A stretch of 64,000 nt of DNA from CAVVVS01 sp963751355 (GCA_963751355.1 CAVVVS010000131.1:1-64000); one strand, 5' to 3'. Positions 18,181-27,518 are shown, numbered from the stretch's first letter. The notes: generated by a model from the letters alone, not told the origin. Made by a program: numbers and translations.

Positions 18181-18800
18181 CCTTCACGACCTATTAATGG
18201 TACAAAAGAAAACTCCGGTTCATCACGAATATCAAATATATCTTCACCCAGTTTTGTTATAATTTTCAACTTTTGTGAGTATTTATCGCCGACCGGGATT
18301 ACAAGTTTTCCCCTGATTGCAAGTTGTTTTTTTAACGGCTCAGGCACCGAGGGTGAACCGGCAGTAACAATAATTCCGTTGTATGGTGAATATTCCGCCC
18401 ACCCGATAGTACCGTCACCACATTTGATGTGAACTCTCGTCCCCATTTTGTCGAATAATTTTTGTGTCTGAATATATAGTTCAATATTTCTTTCGATACT
18501 GTAAACTTGCATACCCATTTTATGGAGAATCGCAGCCTGGTAACCCGAACCGGTGCCGATCTCCAAAACTTTATCACCTGGAGATAGTTCCATTTCCTGT
18601 GTCATGTATGCAACAGTGTAAGGCTGAGAAATTGTCTGTCCGTAACCGATAGGCAAAGCAACATCTTTATACGCGTGATCATACAAAGCTTTTGGAAGAA
18701 ACTTATGACGCTCCACTTCAGCTATAGCTTTTAATACCAGTTGATCATCAATCTTTTGTGAAAGCTTATCAACTAATTTTTTCCTTTCTCTTTCATACAT
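18165..18800 (-). CDS. pcm: Protein-L-isoaspartate O-methyltransferase
   Basis: The 211-residue enzyme methylates L-isoaspartyl residues that form in ageing proteins, starting their repair. Seen are LPIGYGQTISQPYTVAYMTQ (substrate loop), the SAM-binding motif VLEIGTGSGYQAAIL, GDGTIGWAEYSPYNGIIVTA and IPVGDKYSQKL. The length is standard. A few rich-U bases precede the start, with no strong Shine-Dalgarno. It reads leftward into miaA with a 16-base overlap and diverges from the DUF2179 gene, 95 bases away. Confidence 0.94.
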   Translation of the reverse strand: MYERERKKLVDKLSQKIDDQLVLKAIAEVERHKFLPKALYDHAYKDVALPIGYGQTISQPYTVAYMTQEMELSPGDKVLEIGTGSGYQAAILHKMGMQVYSIERNIELYIQTQKLFDKMGTRVHIKCGDGTIGWAEYSPYNGIIVTAGSPSVPEPLKKQLAIRGKLVIPVGDKYSQKLKIITKLGEDIFDIRDEPEFSFVPLIGREGWDQK

Positions 18801-18895
18801 TCGTATTATTTCCCATATTTTATTTTTTAAAGATAAGATAAAATATTATTATTTTTTATTTTGTATTTATTAAATTTAATTTATAGGATATTTTG

Positions 18896-19414
18896 ATGAT
18901 AGAAATTATTGGCGGCGCAGTATTAATCGCGTTTATGCGAATTTGTGATGTATCTTTAGATACAATTAGAGTGATTCTTGTTGTTCAGGGGAAAAAATAT
19001 TATGCGGGAATTACGGGATTCTTTGAAGTATTGATCTGGGTTTTTGCAATAAGAATTATATTTCAGCATCTAGATGCAATTCCGAATCTATTCGGCTATG
19101 CGATAGGATTTGGACTGGGAAATATCATCGGCATTTCCATTGAACAAAAAATTGGTTTTGGATATGCACAATTAAATGTAATATCGATGCATCATACAGA
19201 TGAAATTGCTGCCAGTTTAAGAAAATCAAAATATGGAGTAACAATCCTTCCTGCCGAAGGAGGAAGAGGCGGTGTCTCCGTAATAGTTGTAATCACACCT
19301 AGAAAGCAACAAAAAAAGGTTATAAGGTTTATTGAGGCTATTGATAATAATGCATTTATAACCATTCAGGGTTCAATACCTTATAGAGGAGTTTTAAAAT
19401 CGGGAAGGAGATAA
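18896..19414 (+). CDS. DUF2179 / UPF0316-family membrane protein
   Basis: The start is placed at ATG 18896, seven bases after AGGA, instead of the TTG three bases earlier; this gives 172 residues. Three membrane helices fill the first ~85 residues (GGAVLIAFMRICDVSLDTIR, FEVLIWVFAIRIIF, FGYAIGFGLGNIIGISIEQ). They are followed by a small cytoplasmic DUF2179 domain (GVTILPAEGGRGGVSVIVV) and a C-terminal IPYRGVLKSG. Proteins with this domain are widespread, and the domain resembles small ligand-binding folds, but no function is established for this type. It stands alone before two tRNA genes. Confidence 0.85.
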   Translation: MIEIIGGAVLIAFMRICDVSLDTIRVILVVQGKKYYAGITGFFEVLIWVFAIRIIFQHLDAIPNLFGYAIGFGLGNIIGISIEQKIGFGYAQLNVISMHHTDEIAASLRKSKYGVTILPAEGGRGGVSVIVVITPRKQQKKVIRFIEAIDNNAFITIQGSIPYRGVLKSGRR

Positions 19415-19568
19415 TTGAAAAAAATAAAGTTTATCTAAAAAAGTGTTAAAATATAATTGCAAGAATCTTTTAATCATATTATATTTAATACTCTAATTTA
19501 TTTCATTATACGACTGAAGAATTATTAAAATTAAATAGTTCTTTCTAATTTTTTAGGAACTTAATCAT

Positions 19569-19641
<73 letters not shown>

Positions 19642-19701
19642 CAAAGAATCCACGCAAGTGGATTTTGTCTTTTATGTCTATTGAGGAATTTAATTTTTTT
19701 G

Positions 19702-19775
19702 GGCGCTGTAGCCAAGTGGTCTAAGGCGAAGGTCTGCAAAACCTTTATTCGTCGGTTCGAATCCGACCGGCGCCT
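19702..19775 (+). tRNA. tRNA-Cys (GCA)
   Basis: The 74-nt cloverleaf has acceptor arms GGCGCTG and CGGCGCC, a D-loop AGCCAAGTGGTCTAAGGC, the anticodon loop CTGCAAA with GCA, and a T-arm GTCGGTTCGAATCCGAC. U is the discriminator base and CCA is not encoded. It is probably co-transcribed with the tRNA-Gly upstream and ends at the terminator 8 bases on. Confidence 0.97.
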
Positions 19776-19782
19776 CTTCTAA

Positions 19783-19806
19783 TCCCCTTCTTTGAGGGGG
19801 TTTTTT
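19783..19806 (+). terminator. Intrinsic terminator of the tRNA-Gly/tRNA-Cys transcript
   Basis: CCCCTTC and GAGGGGG form a GC-rich stem with a TTT loop, followed directly by TTTTTT and more T-rich sequence. It is the clearest rho-independent terminator in the window. Confidence 0.92.
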
Positions 19807-20035
19807 ATTTTTAAATTTACAAAATTTTGAGTATTCTATTAGTATAAGTTAAAATATGCATTAGCTATTGCCATTTCGTAGTTGACGGAATAATCATATT
19901 AATGATTATTTGTAATGTATTATATAAACATGTTTTAACTACATTTCTGCTAAACTATTCCTTTATTTAAATTCGCTATTATGGATTCAAGAATGTTAAT
20001 TATAAAATATTTATTTTTAAATCATTAGGTGATGT

Positions 20036-20066
20036 TTTTTTAAGTCACAAAGGATGACTTAAAAAA
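20036..20066. other. Perfect 12-bp inverted repeat upstream of plsY
   Basis: TTTTTTAAGTCA and TGACTTAAAAAA flank a 7-base loop CAAAGGA, 51 bases before the plsY start. With A- and U-tracts on both sides it could act as a bidirectional terminator or as a hairpin in the plsY leader. The rest of the 342-base gap 19776-20117 holds the tRNA terminator and no gene that I can see. Confidence 0.5.
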
Positions 20067-20117
20067 TTGTTAAATTTATTTCAGAATAATTATTAAGCAT
20101 TTTGGTGCATAAACTAA

Positions 20118-20744
20118 ATGGATTATTTAATCAGTGCATTAGCGGGGTATCTTTTAGGATCATTTCCAACAGCATATCTAATCTTAAAGAAAACAAATGG
20201 CCTAGACATCACAAAAAACGGTTCCGGTAATGTCGGAGCTATGAATTCCTACGAGATAACAAATTCTAAATTCTTTGGAATTTTAGTATTATTAATAGAT
20301 GCATTAAAGGGATTGTTGAGTACCTACTTAGTACTACTTATTCTGCCGGTGGAATTTATTTACCCGGCAATTGCTTTATTGTTTGCAATTTTTAGTCACT
20401 GTTTCAATCCGTGGCTGAAATTTAAAGGAGGAAGAGGTTTAGCTACTGCTGCAGGAGGCTTAATTCTGATATTCCCTTTTCTACTAGTAATTTGGCTTGT
20501 GGTTTGGATTATTTTTTTCTTAATGAAGAAAGATATAATCTTTGCAAACGTTAGTGCAACAGTAATGTCTCTACTTCTTGTATTTTCTTCAATAAATATT
20601 GCATTCAAATATACATTTCCTCAAGCTGAATCTTACCAGGGGGTAATTTTATTTAGCATTGCACTTTTAATAATTATATTCGTCAAACATATAGAACCAT
20701 TAAAAGATTTTTTAAAAAATTCGAAAATAAGTAAAAAGGCATAA
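20118..20744 (+). CDS. plsY: Glycerol-3-phosphate acyltransferase PlsY
   Basis: The 208-residue membrane enzyme uses acyl-phosphate to acylate glycerol-3-phosphate, the first step of phospholipid synthesis. Five membrane segments are visible. Family motifs are GYLLGSFPTAYLI, NGSGNVGAMNSYE (glycerol-3-phosphate loop) and WLKFKGGRGLATAAGG (active-site glycine-rich loop). It is followed immediately by the HtrA-like gene, whose ATG adjoins the stop codon, and then by purB with a 4-base overlap. All three are therefore likely in one transcript. Confidence 0.95.
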   Translation: MDYLISALAGYLLGSFPTAYLILKKTNGLDITKNGSGNVGAMNSYEITNSKFFGILVLLIDALKGLLSTYLVLLILPVEFIYPAIALLFAIFSHCFNPWLKFKGGRGLATAAGGLILIFPFLLVIWLVVWIIFFLMKKDIIFANVSATVMSLLLVFSSINIAFKYTFPQAESYQGVILFSIALLIIIFVKHIEPLKDFLKNSKISKKA

Positions 20745-21938
20745 ATGATGAAGATAAGTAGAAAAAGATTAATTTGGATATCTGTTTTATTAATTATGAT
20801 AGCCGTTATTGCCTATACAATGGGCAAAGCAGGAAGTTCTGCGCCGCTTTTTACAACAGTTCCCGACAGCAGTTACTCATTAGCATCATATCAGCAAAAT
20901 TCACAAAATAATAGTGCTATTTCAAATAACAGGCAGACTGTAATTACTAATACGGTGCAAAAAGTAAGCCCCGCCGTTGTCGGAATAAACGTTACAGAAA
21001 TTAAAAAATATAAAAGCCCTTTAAATAATCTTTTTAACGATCCGTTTTTCCAGCAATTTTTTGGAAATCAAAATTATTCCCAAAAAGTAAAAGAGCTAGG
21101 TTCCGGTTATATCATTTCACCGGACGGCTATATTGTAACAAATGATCACGTTGCAGGTAATGCATCCGAGATTACTGTTACCCTAACTAATGGGAAACAA
21201 TATCCTGCAAAGTTAATCGGTACGGATCATGCAACCGATATTTGTTTACTAAAAATTGACAGAAAAGATCTCCCTTTTGTAACATTAGGCAACTCAAATA
21301 ATATTATGATTGGAGAGTGGGTAATTGCTTTTGGAAATCCTTTCGGGTTATTTAATGTGAATGATAAACCTACAGTTACGGTGGGAGTTGTGAGTTCTAC
21401 AGGAATGAATCTTGAGCCTCTTAATGACAGGTATTACCTGAATATGATTCAAACTGACGCAGCAATAAACGGAGGAAACAGTGGTGGCCCTCTTGTAAAT
21501 AGTCTTGGACAGGTCATTGGGATGAATACCTTGATTTACACTGCCGGCGGAGTTAAAGGGAATATAGGTTTAGGCTTTGCCATCCCGATTAATAAAGTAA
21601 AAAAAATTGTGACTGATCTAAAACAGAATGGTAAAGTAGATCGCGATTATACCGTAGGTTTACGAATTCAACCTATAGATGCCAGTATTGCCAAATATTT
21701 TCATTTGAGCAGCGATAAAGGTGTCCTTGTAAAGGAAGTACTTACGAATTCTCCTGCAAGCCGTGCCGGAATAAAAGAAGGAGACATAATTCTTCAAGCG
21801 AATGAATATCAAATAAATAATGAAGAAACGATGGTCGGAGCTTTCCAGCAATTTTCCACCGGCGATACGGTTACACTAAAAATTTTGAGAGACGGCAAAA
21901 TTATCAAGAAACAAATGACCCTGGAGAAAACTAAATGA
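20745..21938 (+). CDS. HtrA/DegP-like periplasmic serine protease with one PDZ domain
   Basis: The 397-residue protein has an N-terminal membrane anchor or uncleaved signal (9-26) and a low-complexity Ser/Asn/Gln linker. The trypsin-like domain has its triad at H135 (TNDHVAG), D165 (HATDICLLK) and S246 (GGNSGGPLV). A single PDZ domain (about 305-390) contains KGVLVKEVLTNSPASRAGI. HtrA proteases degrade misfolded envelope proteins. One PDZ domain is like DegS or HtrA of Gram-positives, not the two-PDZ DegP, and the anchor suggests a DegS-like location. It sits between plsY and purB. Confidence 0.93.
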   Translation: MMKISRKRLIWISVLLIMIAVIAYTMGKAGSSAPLFTTVPDSSYSLASYQQNSQNNSAISNNRQTVITNTVQKVSPAVVGINVTEIKKYKSPLNNLFNDPFFQQFFGNQNYSQKVKELGSGYIISPDGYIVTNDHVAGNASEITVTLTNGKQYPAKLIGTDHATDICLLKIDRKDLPFVTLGNSNNIMIGEWVIAFGNPFGLFNVNDKPTVTVGVVSSTGMNLEPLNDRYYLNMIQTDAAINGGNSGGPLVNSLGQVIGMNTLIYTAGGVKGNIGLGFAIPINKVKKIVTDLKQNGKVDRDYTVGLRIQPIDASIAKYFHLSSDKGVLVKEVLTNSPASRAGIKEGDIILQANEYQINNEETMVGAFQQFSTGDTVTLKILRDGKIIKKQMTLEKTK

Positions 21939-23236
21939 TCGAAAGATATACACTCCCCGAAATGGGAAATATTTGGCAAGATGAATTTAAATTTAAAACC
22001 TGGCTCAATATTGAAATTTTAGCATGTGAAGCCAGAGCGGAATTTGGTGAAATTCCCAAAGAAGATGTTGCGGAAATTAAGGCTAAAGCTAATTTTAATG
22101 TTAAAAGAGTTCTTGAGATTGAAGAAACTACAAAGCATGATGTAATCGCTTTTCTCACAAATGTTGCAGAATACGTTGGTCCGGTTTCCAGGCATATTCA
22201 CTATGGGATGACATCATCCGACATTTTGGATACTACCCTTTCCTTCCAGATGAAAACAGCCGGTGAGTTATTATTAAAACGACTCCGTGAATTAAAAGAC
22301 GCACTAAAGCAGCGAGCATTAGAACATAAAGATACAATTTGTGTAGGCAGATCTCACGGTATTCATGCCGAACCAACAACGATGGGATTAAAATTTGCCC
22401 TCTGGTTTGAAGAAACAAAAAGAAATATTGAAAGAATTGAAAACGCAATAAAATCGATAAGTGTCGGTCAAATTTCAGGAGCAGTCGGAACTTTTGAACA
22501 CCTATCACCTAAAATAGAAAAATACGTCTGCGAAAAGATGGAATTACAACCTGCTCCTGTATCAACACAGGTCATTCAGCGTGACAGACATGCACAATTT
22601 TTAACAACATTGGCTTTGATAGCAGCCTCACTCGAAAAAATAGCCATTGAAATCAGACATCTTCAAAGAACTGAGGTATTGGAAGCCGAAGAATACTTTT
22701 CAAAAGGTCAAAAAGGTTCTTCGGCAATGCCGCATAAACGCAATCCGATAGTTAGTGAAAGAATCACAGGTTTGGCAAGAGTACTTAGAAGTAATTCGAT
22801 GGCTGCTCTTGAGGATGTGGCTTTGTGGCATGAACGGGATATTTCACATTCTTCAGTGGAAAGGATCATAGTACCGGATTCTTGTATTGCTCTCGATTAT
22901 ATGCTCGACCTCATGGTGAAATTGATAAAAAATCTTTTGATTTATCCGGACAATATGCTTCGAAATTTAAATATTACACGTGGATTAGTATTTTCGCAAA
23001 CTGTAATGCTGAAATTGGTTAATAAAGGGATTTCGCGGGAAGATGCTTATAAAATAGTCCAAACTGCAGCTATGGATGTTTGGGCAGATAAAACTAAAGA
23101 TTTTCTAAACGAATTATTAAAATCCAAAGAAGCCTTAAAATATTTAACGGAAGAAGAATTAAGGTCGATTTTCGATAATAAAAATATGCTGAAAAATGTT
23201 GATTATATTTTTTCCAGAACTGTAGAAAAGGAATAA
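21935..23236 (+). CDS. purB: Adenylosuccinate lyase
   Basis: The 433-residue enzyme of the fumarase/aspartase superfamily acts twice in purine synthesis, releasing fumarate from SAICAR and from adenylosuccinate. Motifs seen are HYGMTSSDILDT, GRSHGIHAEPTTMG (catalytic histidine region) and the superfamily signature SSAMPHKRNP near 262-271, with LWHERDISHSSVER. Its ATG overlaps the htrA stop by four bases. The length is standard for the bacterial short form. The gene ends 55 bases before the convergent vanX-like gene. Confidence 0.96.
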   Translation: MIERYTLPEMGNIWQDEFKFKTWLNIEILACEARAEFGEIPKEDVAEIKAKANFNVKRVLEIEETTKHDVIAFLTNVAEYVGPVSRHIHYGMTSSDILDTTLSFQMKTAGELLLKRLRELKDALKQRALEHKDTICVGRSHGIHAEPTTMGLKFALWFEETKRNIERIENAIKSISVGQISGAVGTFEHLSPKIEKYVCEKMELQPAPVSTQVIQRDRHAQFLTTLALIAASLEKIAIEIRHLQRTEVLEAEEYFSKGQKGSSAMPHKRNPIVSERITGLARVLRSNSMAALEDVALWHERDISHSSVERIIVPDSCIALDYMLDLMVKLIKNLLIYPDNMLRNLNITRGLVFSQTVMLKLVNKGISREDAYKIVQTAAMDVWADKTKDFLNELLKSKEALKYLTEEELRSIFDNKNMLKNVDYIFSRTVEKE

Positions 23237-23259
23237 AAATAACAAGACAAAAATGTTAG

Positions 23260-23286
23260 AATTGCTGGAGAACTTTTCCTGCAGTT
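23260..23286. terminator. Hairpin between convergent purB and dipeptidase genes
   Basis: AATTGCTGGAGA pairs imperfectly with TTTCCTGCAGTT over about eleven positions. On the minus strand the stem is followed by a TTTTTG-containing stretch, so it best serves as the terminator of the leftward dipeptidase gene. One mismatch and G-U pairs lower confidence. Confidence 0.4.
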
Positions 23287-23291
23287 AAAAT

Positions 23292-24011
23292 CTATTTGCC
23301 CTGTATTTTATCAAGTTGTTCAAAACTCAAATCCAGCAGGTGAAATTTATTCCAATCCTTATAGTCATAATGCCACCACTCTCCGGGATAATTATTAAAT
23401 CCGTATTTTGCCATTACACCAATTAGTAAATCCCGATTCCGGATAGCATCCGGCGATAAATCCAAACAATCCGAGTGAGCTTTTTCGGAAAAATCATCGA
23501 AAGAAGTGGGCATTTCCAATGGTTCGCCCGTTTTAAGTGAGATCAAAGTTAAATCAATTGCACATCCCCTATTATGGCGTGAACCTGTCCAAACAGATGC
23601 AACGTAAACGGTATCTTTTACTTTTTTATAAAATTTAACTGTTGCAGAATAAGGACGATAAGCATCAAATATTAATAATCCGAGGCCTATTTTATTTACC
23701 TCCCTTTGTACATTCTTTAAAGCCTTAGCGGCAGGAAGCCTGGCAAACGCTCTAGCTTCATTATACACAGGTTCGCCTAAAAAATTATTTTTAGTTGCAT
23801 ATCTTATATCCAGTTTAATAGTACTAATATAGCTTTCAAGGTTTATCAGCACATTATTACTATCCTGCTTTACCAACAAATCATAATTTTTTATATTATC
23901 AACTACATATAATCCATACTCATTTTTATGTAACGTTTGGCTAAATGTAAGAAAAGTCACACAAAAAACGATCCCGCACGCCATAATAAAACTTCTGTTA
24001 TACATATGCAT
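23292..24011 (-). CDS. D-alanyl-D-alanine dipeptidase (VanX/DdpX family)
   Basis: The 239-residue protein has an N-terminal signal peptide (about 5-25, IMACGIVFCVTFLTFSQT) and a peptidase M15D domain. The zinc site is seen as SRHNRGCAIDLTLI (H and D ligands) and EWWHYDYKDW (catalytic glutamate and third ligand); the substrate region YATKNNFLGEPVY is present. The family cleaves D-Ala-D-Ala. VanX proper is cytoplasmic in vancomycin resistance, but exported homologues such as this probably recycle peptidoglycan fragments. There are no vanHA neighbours, so a resistance role is unlikely. Confidence 0.9.
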   Translation of the reverse strand: MHMYNRSFIMACGIVFCVTFLTFSQTLHKNEYGLYVVDNIKNYDLLVKQDSNNVLINLESYISTIKLDIRYATKNNFLGEPVYNEARAFARLPAAKALKNVQREVNKIGLGLLIFDAYRPYSATVKFYKKVKDTVYVASVWTGSRHNRGCAIDLTLISLKTGEPLEMPTSFDDFSEKAHSDCLDLSPDAIRNRDLLIGVMAKYGFNNYPGEWWHYDYKDWNKFHLLDLSFEQLDKIQGK

Positions 24012-24264
24012 CCTATCATGTAGTCATAAAAGGAAATCATTTAATCAAATGAAAGATAACTTAAATAATTTTTGGCTAAAATCTTTGGGATAATAGCTTA
24101 TATGTGCTTACTAACATTTTTTTGAATATGAATATCGCTATATTACAAGTAACTATATATTTTTTAACCACCAATTACGAATTATCAAATACATGCATTA
24201 TTAATTCAATTTATTGATGTTGTATGTATTAGTAAATTTATTAATTAAAAATTAAACTATTTTT

Positions 24265-26367
24265 ATGAAAAAACCATCAAAAAAGCTAATGAGAAATTTT
24301 TTAGTAGTAGCATTACTTATAGTAACAACGAATATTTTTTTAGCACGTTCGGTTGATAACAAACAGACAATAAATGTTGAGCAAGGTTCAGACACAGTAA
24401 AAGTGCTGGATCCTCCAAGTTATTATTCAAATGAAGATCAATTAATCTACACAATATTATCCCGTTATCATTATAAAAAATTTAATCTCGATGACTCGCT
24501 TTCTGCAGTTATATTAAACCGTTATTTAAAGAGTCTTGATTATAATAGAATTTATTTTTTAGCATCCGATATAAAAAAGTTTGATAAGTACGAATTTAAA
24601 TTGGACAATGATATAAAAGACGGCGATTTATTACCCCCTTTTCAAATTTTTAATGTGTTCCGGAAAAGGGTTGAACAGCGTATGGATTATGTAAAAAAAC
24701 TGCTTGATAAAGGATTTGATTTTTCATTGCATGAGAAGTTTGAAGTTCAAAGAGATAGTGTACCATGGCCTGAATCAGCTGATGAGCTGAACAATATTTG
24801 GCGTAAAAGGATAAAAAATGATGCACTCAATCTTATGCTTGCAGGTAAGAAAAATTGGAAAGATGTAAAAAAGACTCTTCTGAAAAGATATGATAATTTA
24901 GAAAGAAATATTTTTCAGTATAAAAGTGAAGATGTTTTTCAGTTGTTTCAAAATTCTTTTACTGAAGCAATAGACCCTCACACAAACTACATGTCCCCTA
25001 TTACTTCGGATAATTTTAAAATAGATATGAGCAGATCCCTTGAAGGAATAGGTGCTCAATTGCAAACCGAAGATGAATATACAAAAATTGTTACAATCAT
25101 TCCCGGCGGACCGGCATTTAAAAGCAAATTGTTACATCCAAATGACAAAATTATTGGCGTTGCGCAAGGCACCGATGGAGATATGGTTGACGTAATTGGC
25201 TGGAGAATTACAGATGTAGTACAATTAATTCGCGGACCCAAAGGAAGTACGGTAAGGCTTCAAATAATCCCTGCGTCTGAAGGAGTTAACGGAAAACCAA
25301 AAGTAATTACACTCGTGCGCGCTAAAGTAACTTTGAAAGAACAATCCGCAAAGGATAAAATTTTAAACATTAAAAACCATGACAAATCGTACAAGTTTGG
25401 AGTTATCACTATTCCGGCATTTTACAGTGACTTTGAAGCCGAAGAAAAAGGTGATAAAAACTATAAGAGTACAACCCGCGATGTTAAAAAATTAATCACC
25501 GGTCTTAAGAAAGAAAATGTTGACGGAATTATTATTGATTTAAGAAACAATGGCGGCGGTTCTCTGGAAGAGGCTGTAAAATTGACAGGCTTGTTCATAA
25601 AATATGGACCCGTTGTACAGGTTAGAAATTCAAATGGTTCGGTAAAAGAAGAAAATGATCCGGACAGCACTATCTTCTATAATGGTCCTTTGGCAGTACT
25701 TGTGAATAGATTCAGTGCGTCTGCATCGGAAATTTTTTCCGGAGCCATTCAGGATTATGGACGGGGTTTGATTATCGGAGAGCAGACATACGGAAAAGGA
25801 ACTGTTCAAAATCTGATTAATCTAAATAGATTAATTCCGCATCATTCACCGAAATTCGGTCAGCTTAAACTTACTATAGCTAAATTTTACAGGATTACGG
25901 GAGAAAGCACGCAAAATCGGGGAGTTATCCCTGACATTCAATTCCCTTCCCCTTTTAAACCCGGAGAATTCGGGGAAAGCTCCCAACCTAGTGCTCTTCC
26001 CTACGATAAAATAAATCCGACTAAATATATACCTTTCGGAAATATCAAAAAATATATTCCGAAACTTGAAGATTATTATAATAGCAGAGTAAAAAATGAC
26101 CCTGAATTTGTAGAGTATAGAGAAGAAATTCAGGATTATAAAGAAGCACATAAGAAAAAATACATTTCGCTGAATGAGGATGTCCGAAAAAAAGAACAGA
26201 ATGAGGATGATCAAAAAAAATTAGAACGGCAAAATGAAAAAAGAAAAAGATTGGGACTGAAATTACTGAAAAAAGGAGAAGTCCCTAAAGATTCCACCGA
26301 TAAAGATGATCCGGTATTGGACGAAAGTGGACATATTTTAGGTGATTATATCTCTTTAATTTCTTAA
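24265..26367 (+). CDS. prc: Carboxy-terminal (tail-specific) protease Prc, S41 family
   Basis: The 700-residue protein has a signal peptide (1-28) and the Prc/Tsp N-terminal helical domain (YLKSLDYNRIYFLASDIKKF). A PDZ domain (about 245-330) contains GIGAQLQTEDEYTKIVTIIPGGPA. The S41 peptidase domain has the serine in RFSASASEIFSGA (about 485) and the lysine in EQTYGKGTVQ (about 510). A lysine-rich coiled C-terminal tail (DUF3340 type) follows. Prc degrades or processes periplasmic proteins from their C termini and affects lipoproteins and peptidoglycan hydrolases. It stands alone with a 253-base upstream gap in which I see no gene. Confidence 0.94.
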   Translation: MKKPSKKLMRNFLVVALLIVTTNIFLARSVDNKQTINVEQGSDTVKVLDPPSYYSNEDQLIYTILSRYHYKKFNLDDSLSAVILNRYLKSLDYNRIYFLASDIKKFDKYEFKLDNDIKDGDLLPPFQIFNVFRKRVEQRMDYVKKLLDKGFDFSLHEKFEVQRDSVPWPESADELNNIWRKRIKNDALNLMLAGKKNWKDVKKTLLKRYDNLERNIFQYKSEDVFQLFQNSFTEAIDPHTNYMSPITSDNFKIDMSRSLEGIGAQLQTEDEYTKIVTIIPGGPAFKSKLLHPNDKIIGVAQGTDGDMVDVIGWRITDVVQLIRGPKGSTVRLQIIPASEGVNGKPKVITLVRAKVTLKEQSAKDKILNIKNHDKSYKFGVITIPAFYSDFEAEEKGDKNYKSTTRDVKKLITGLKKENVDGIIIDLRNNGGGSLEEAVKLTGLFIKYGPVVQVRNSNGSVKEENDPDSTIFYNGPLAVLVNRFSASASEIFSGAIQDYGRGLIIGEQTYGKGTVQNLINLNRLIPHHSPKFGQLKLTIAKFYRITGESTQNRGVIPDIQFPSPFKPGEFGESSQPSALPYDKINPTKYIPFGNIKKYIPKLEDYYNSRVKNDPEFVEYREEIQDYKEAHKKKYISLNEDVRKKEQNEDDQKKLERQNEKRKRLGLKLLKKGEVPKDSTDKDDPVLDESGHILGDYISLIS

Positions 26368-26392
26368 TTAAAACTAAACTAATTATTTACAC

Positions 26393-26440
26393 CCGGTTAG
26401 GAATTTCATTGATTTGATTTATCCGACCGGCTGTTGTTTT
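26393..26440 (+). terminator. Putative terminator after prc
   Basis: CCGGT-TA-GGA and TCC-G-ACCGG form an interrupted stem around a 19-base loop, 25 bases after the prc stop, followed by CTGTTGTTTT. The stem is uneven, so this is a moderate call. The rest of 26368-26801 contains repeat copy 2 and no gene. Confidence 0.5.
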
Positions 26441-26629
26441 AAAAAGATAACGTGTTAACAAAAAAGGTAATTAAATTTGTTTCGTTTGTTGCTGTTCAAA
26501 TTAAACGTTTTATTACCGTTAAAACTACCCTTTTTTTCTTGAATTACTTCATGAGAATTATGAAGAAAGGTGTCCCCTTAATTTTTAAGTGTGATTTTTT
26601 ATATGAGGTTTGAAATTATTTTTGATAGG

Positions 26630-26782
26630 GTTTCTGCAAAATAAATATTTTACTCTAATATCATTTTAACTAAGGAGGGAGATCTAACAATTCTAAACGT
26701 TTTACTTCATATGAGCACAGGTTTCAGTCGATGACTCGATCGAAATGACAGATTAATTATTTCACAGAAAATCTAATAATTG
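26630..26782 (+). repeat. MITE-like intergenic repeat, copy 2
   Basis: This copy aligns end to end with copies at 1608-1756 and 49931-50072. Left end GTTTCTGCAAAATA, then TCATTTT, AACAATTCTAAAC, AGTCGATGACTC, CGAAATGACA and right end TTTCACAGAAAATCTAAT are in the same order and spacing. It lies between prc and the unknown gene 26802-27518, ending 20 bases past the stop codon side of that leftward gene. No ORF lies inside. Confidence 0.8.
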
Positions 26783-26801
26783 CTTCATTAAAGAACGCAG
26801 A

Positions 26802-27518
26802 TCAATCAAAATTAATGTGAGAAAGAAACTTCCTTTTAGCTATGGGAAAAATTGTTTCTTCAAACGGGAAATCAACGTCACAATCGATTGTATAAACAGG
26901 AACGCCAAAAGGTTCGCTATATTTTTTAATCAAATCAACTTTCAATAATTTAAGTGAATTTATGTCACCATGAATTTTATAAGTATCAACAGCTTTAGTT
27001 TTAATTGATATATACGTTTTTCCTTCTGAGGAATATTTTGTAGTATCGTAATGATAGACTTCAAAGGTTTCTTCTGTTTTGTTTGTTATAATGAGATATC
27101 CAACATTTATATCTTTTAAATCATTTCCTATTCTAGTAATACTCATTTCATCTTCAATAAAATCTGCAATAATATATGCCTCTTCAACTAGAGATTTAAT
27201 TAAAGGTAATGCCCATTCAATTAAATTATAGTTATAATTATGATTGGAAACCGGGTTTTCTAAGGTCTCTGTAATCTGATAATTTCTCTTTGGGGCGCGG
27301 CCTTTAGCAGCATGAAAAAAGGGCGGTTCTGTTGTACCTTCATCCTCAAATATTTCTTCAAGTCGTATTGTCAAAAATACGAGTTCTGAGAGAGCCGGAT
27401 ACAATTTATTCGTATTAAATTTATATTGGAATTCCTTCAATGATGAAAGGATATTGTATTGACTTAATTCCCAATCAGACTCTTCATATAAAAAGCTATT
27501 CAATGTTAATTGTTTCAT
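26802..27518 (-). CDS. Hypothetical protein, family not recognised
   Basis: I prefer ATG 27518 (238 residues, starting MKQLTLNSFLYEE) because GAGG lies seven bases before it; an upstream in-frame start at 27566 has none and would add a very basic leader. The protein has no signal peptide or membrane segment. The first ~100 residues look helical (SLKEFQYKFNTNKLYPALSE, LVFLTIRLEEIFEDEG). The second half looks beta-rich (VGYLIITNKTEETFEVYHYD, YISIKTKAVDTYKIHG), with VYTIDCDVDFPFEETIFP near the end. I cannot assign a function. It lies between two different inverted-repeat elements (26630-26782 and 27764-27869), which suggests a mobile or plastic locus. Confidence 0.7.
   Translation of the reverse strand: MKQLTLNSFLYEESDWELSQYNILSSLKEFQYKFNTNKLYPALSELVFLTIRLEEIFEDEGTTEPPFFHAAKGRAPKRNYQITETLENPVSNHNYNYNLIEWALPLIKSLVEEAYIIADFIEDEMSITRIGNDLKDINVGYLIITNKTEETFEVYHYDTTKYSSEGKTYISIKTKAVDTYKIHGDINSLKLLKVDLIKKYSEPFGVPVYTIDCDVDFPFEETIFPIAKRKFLSHINFD

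Noticed and set aside
23292..24011. Vancomycin-resistance role for the VanX-like dipeptidase
   Set aside because: No vanH, vanA or regulatory genes are near and the protein has an export signal, which fits peptidoglycan turnover better.
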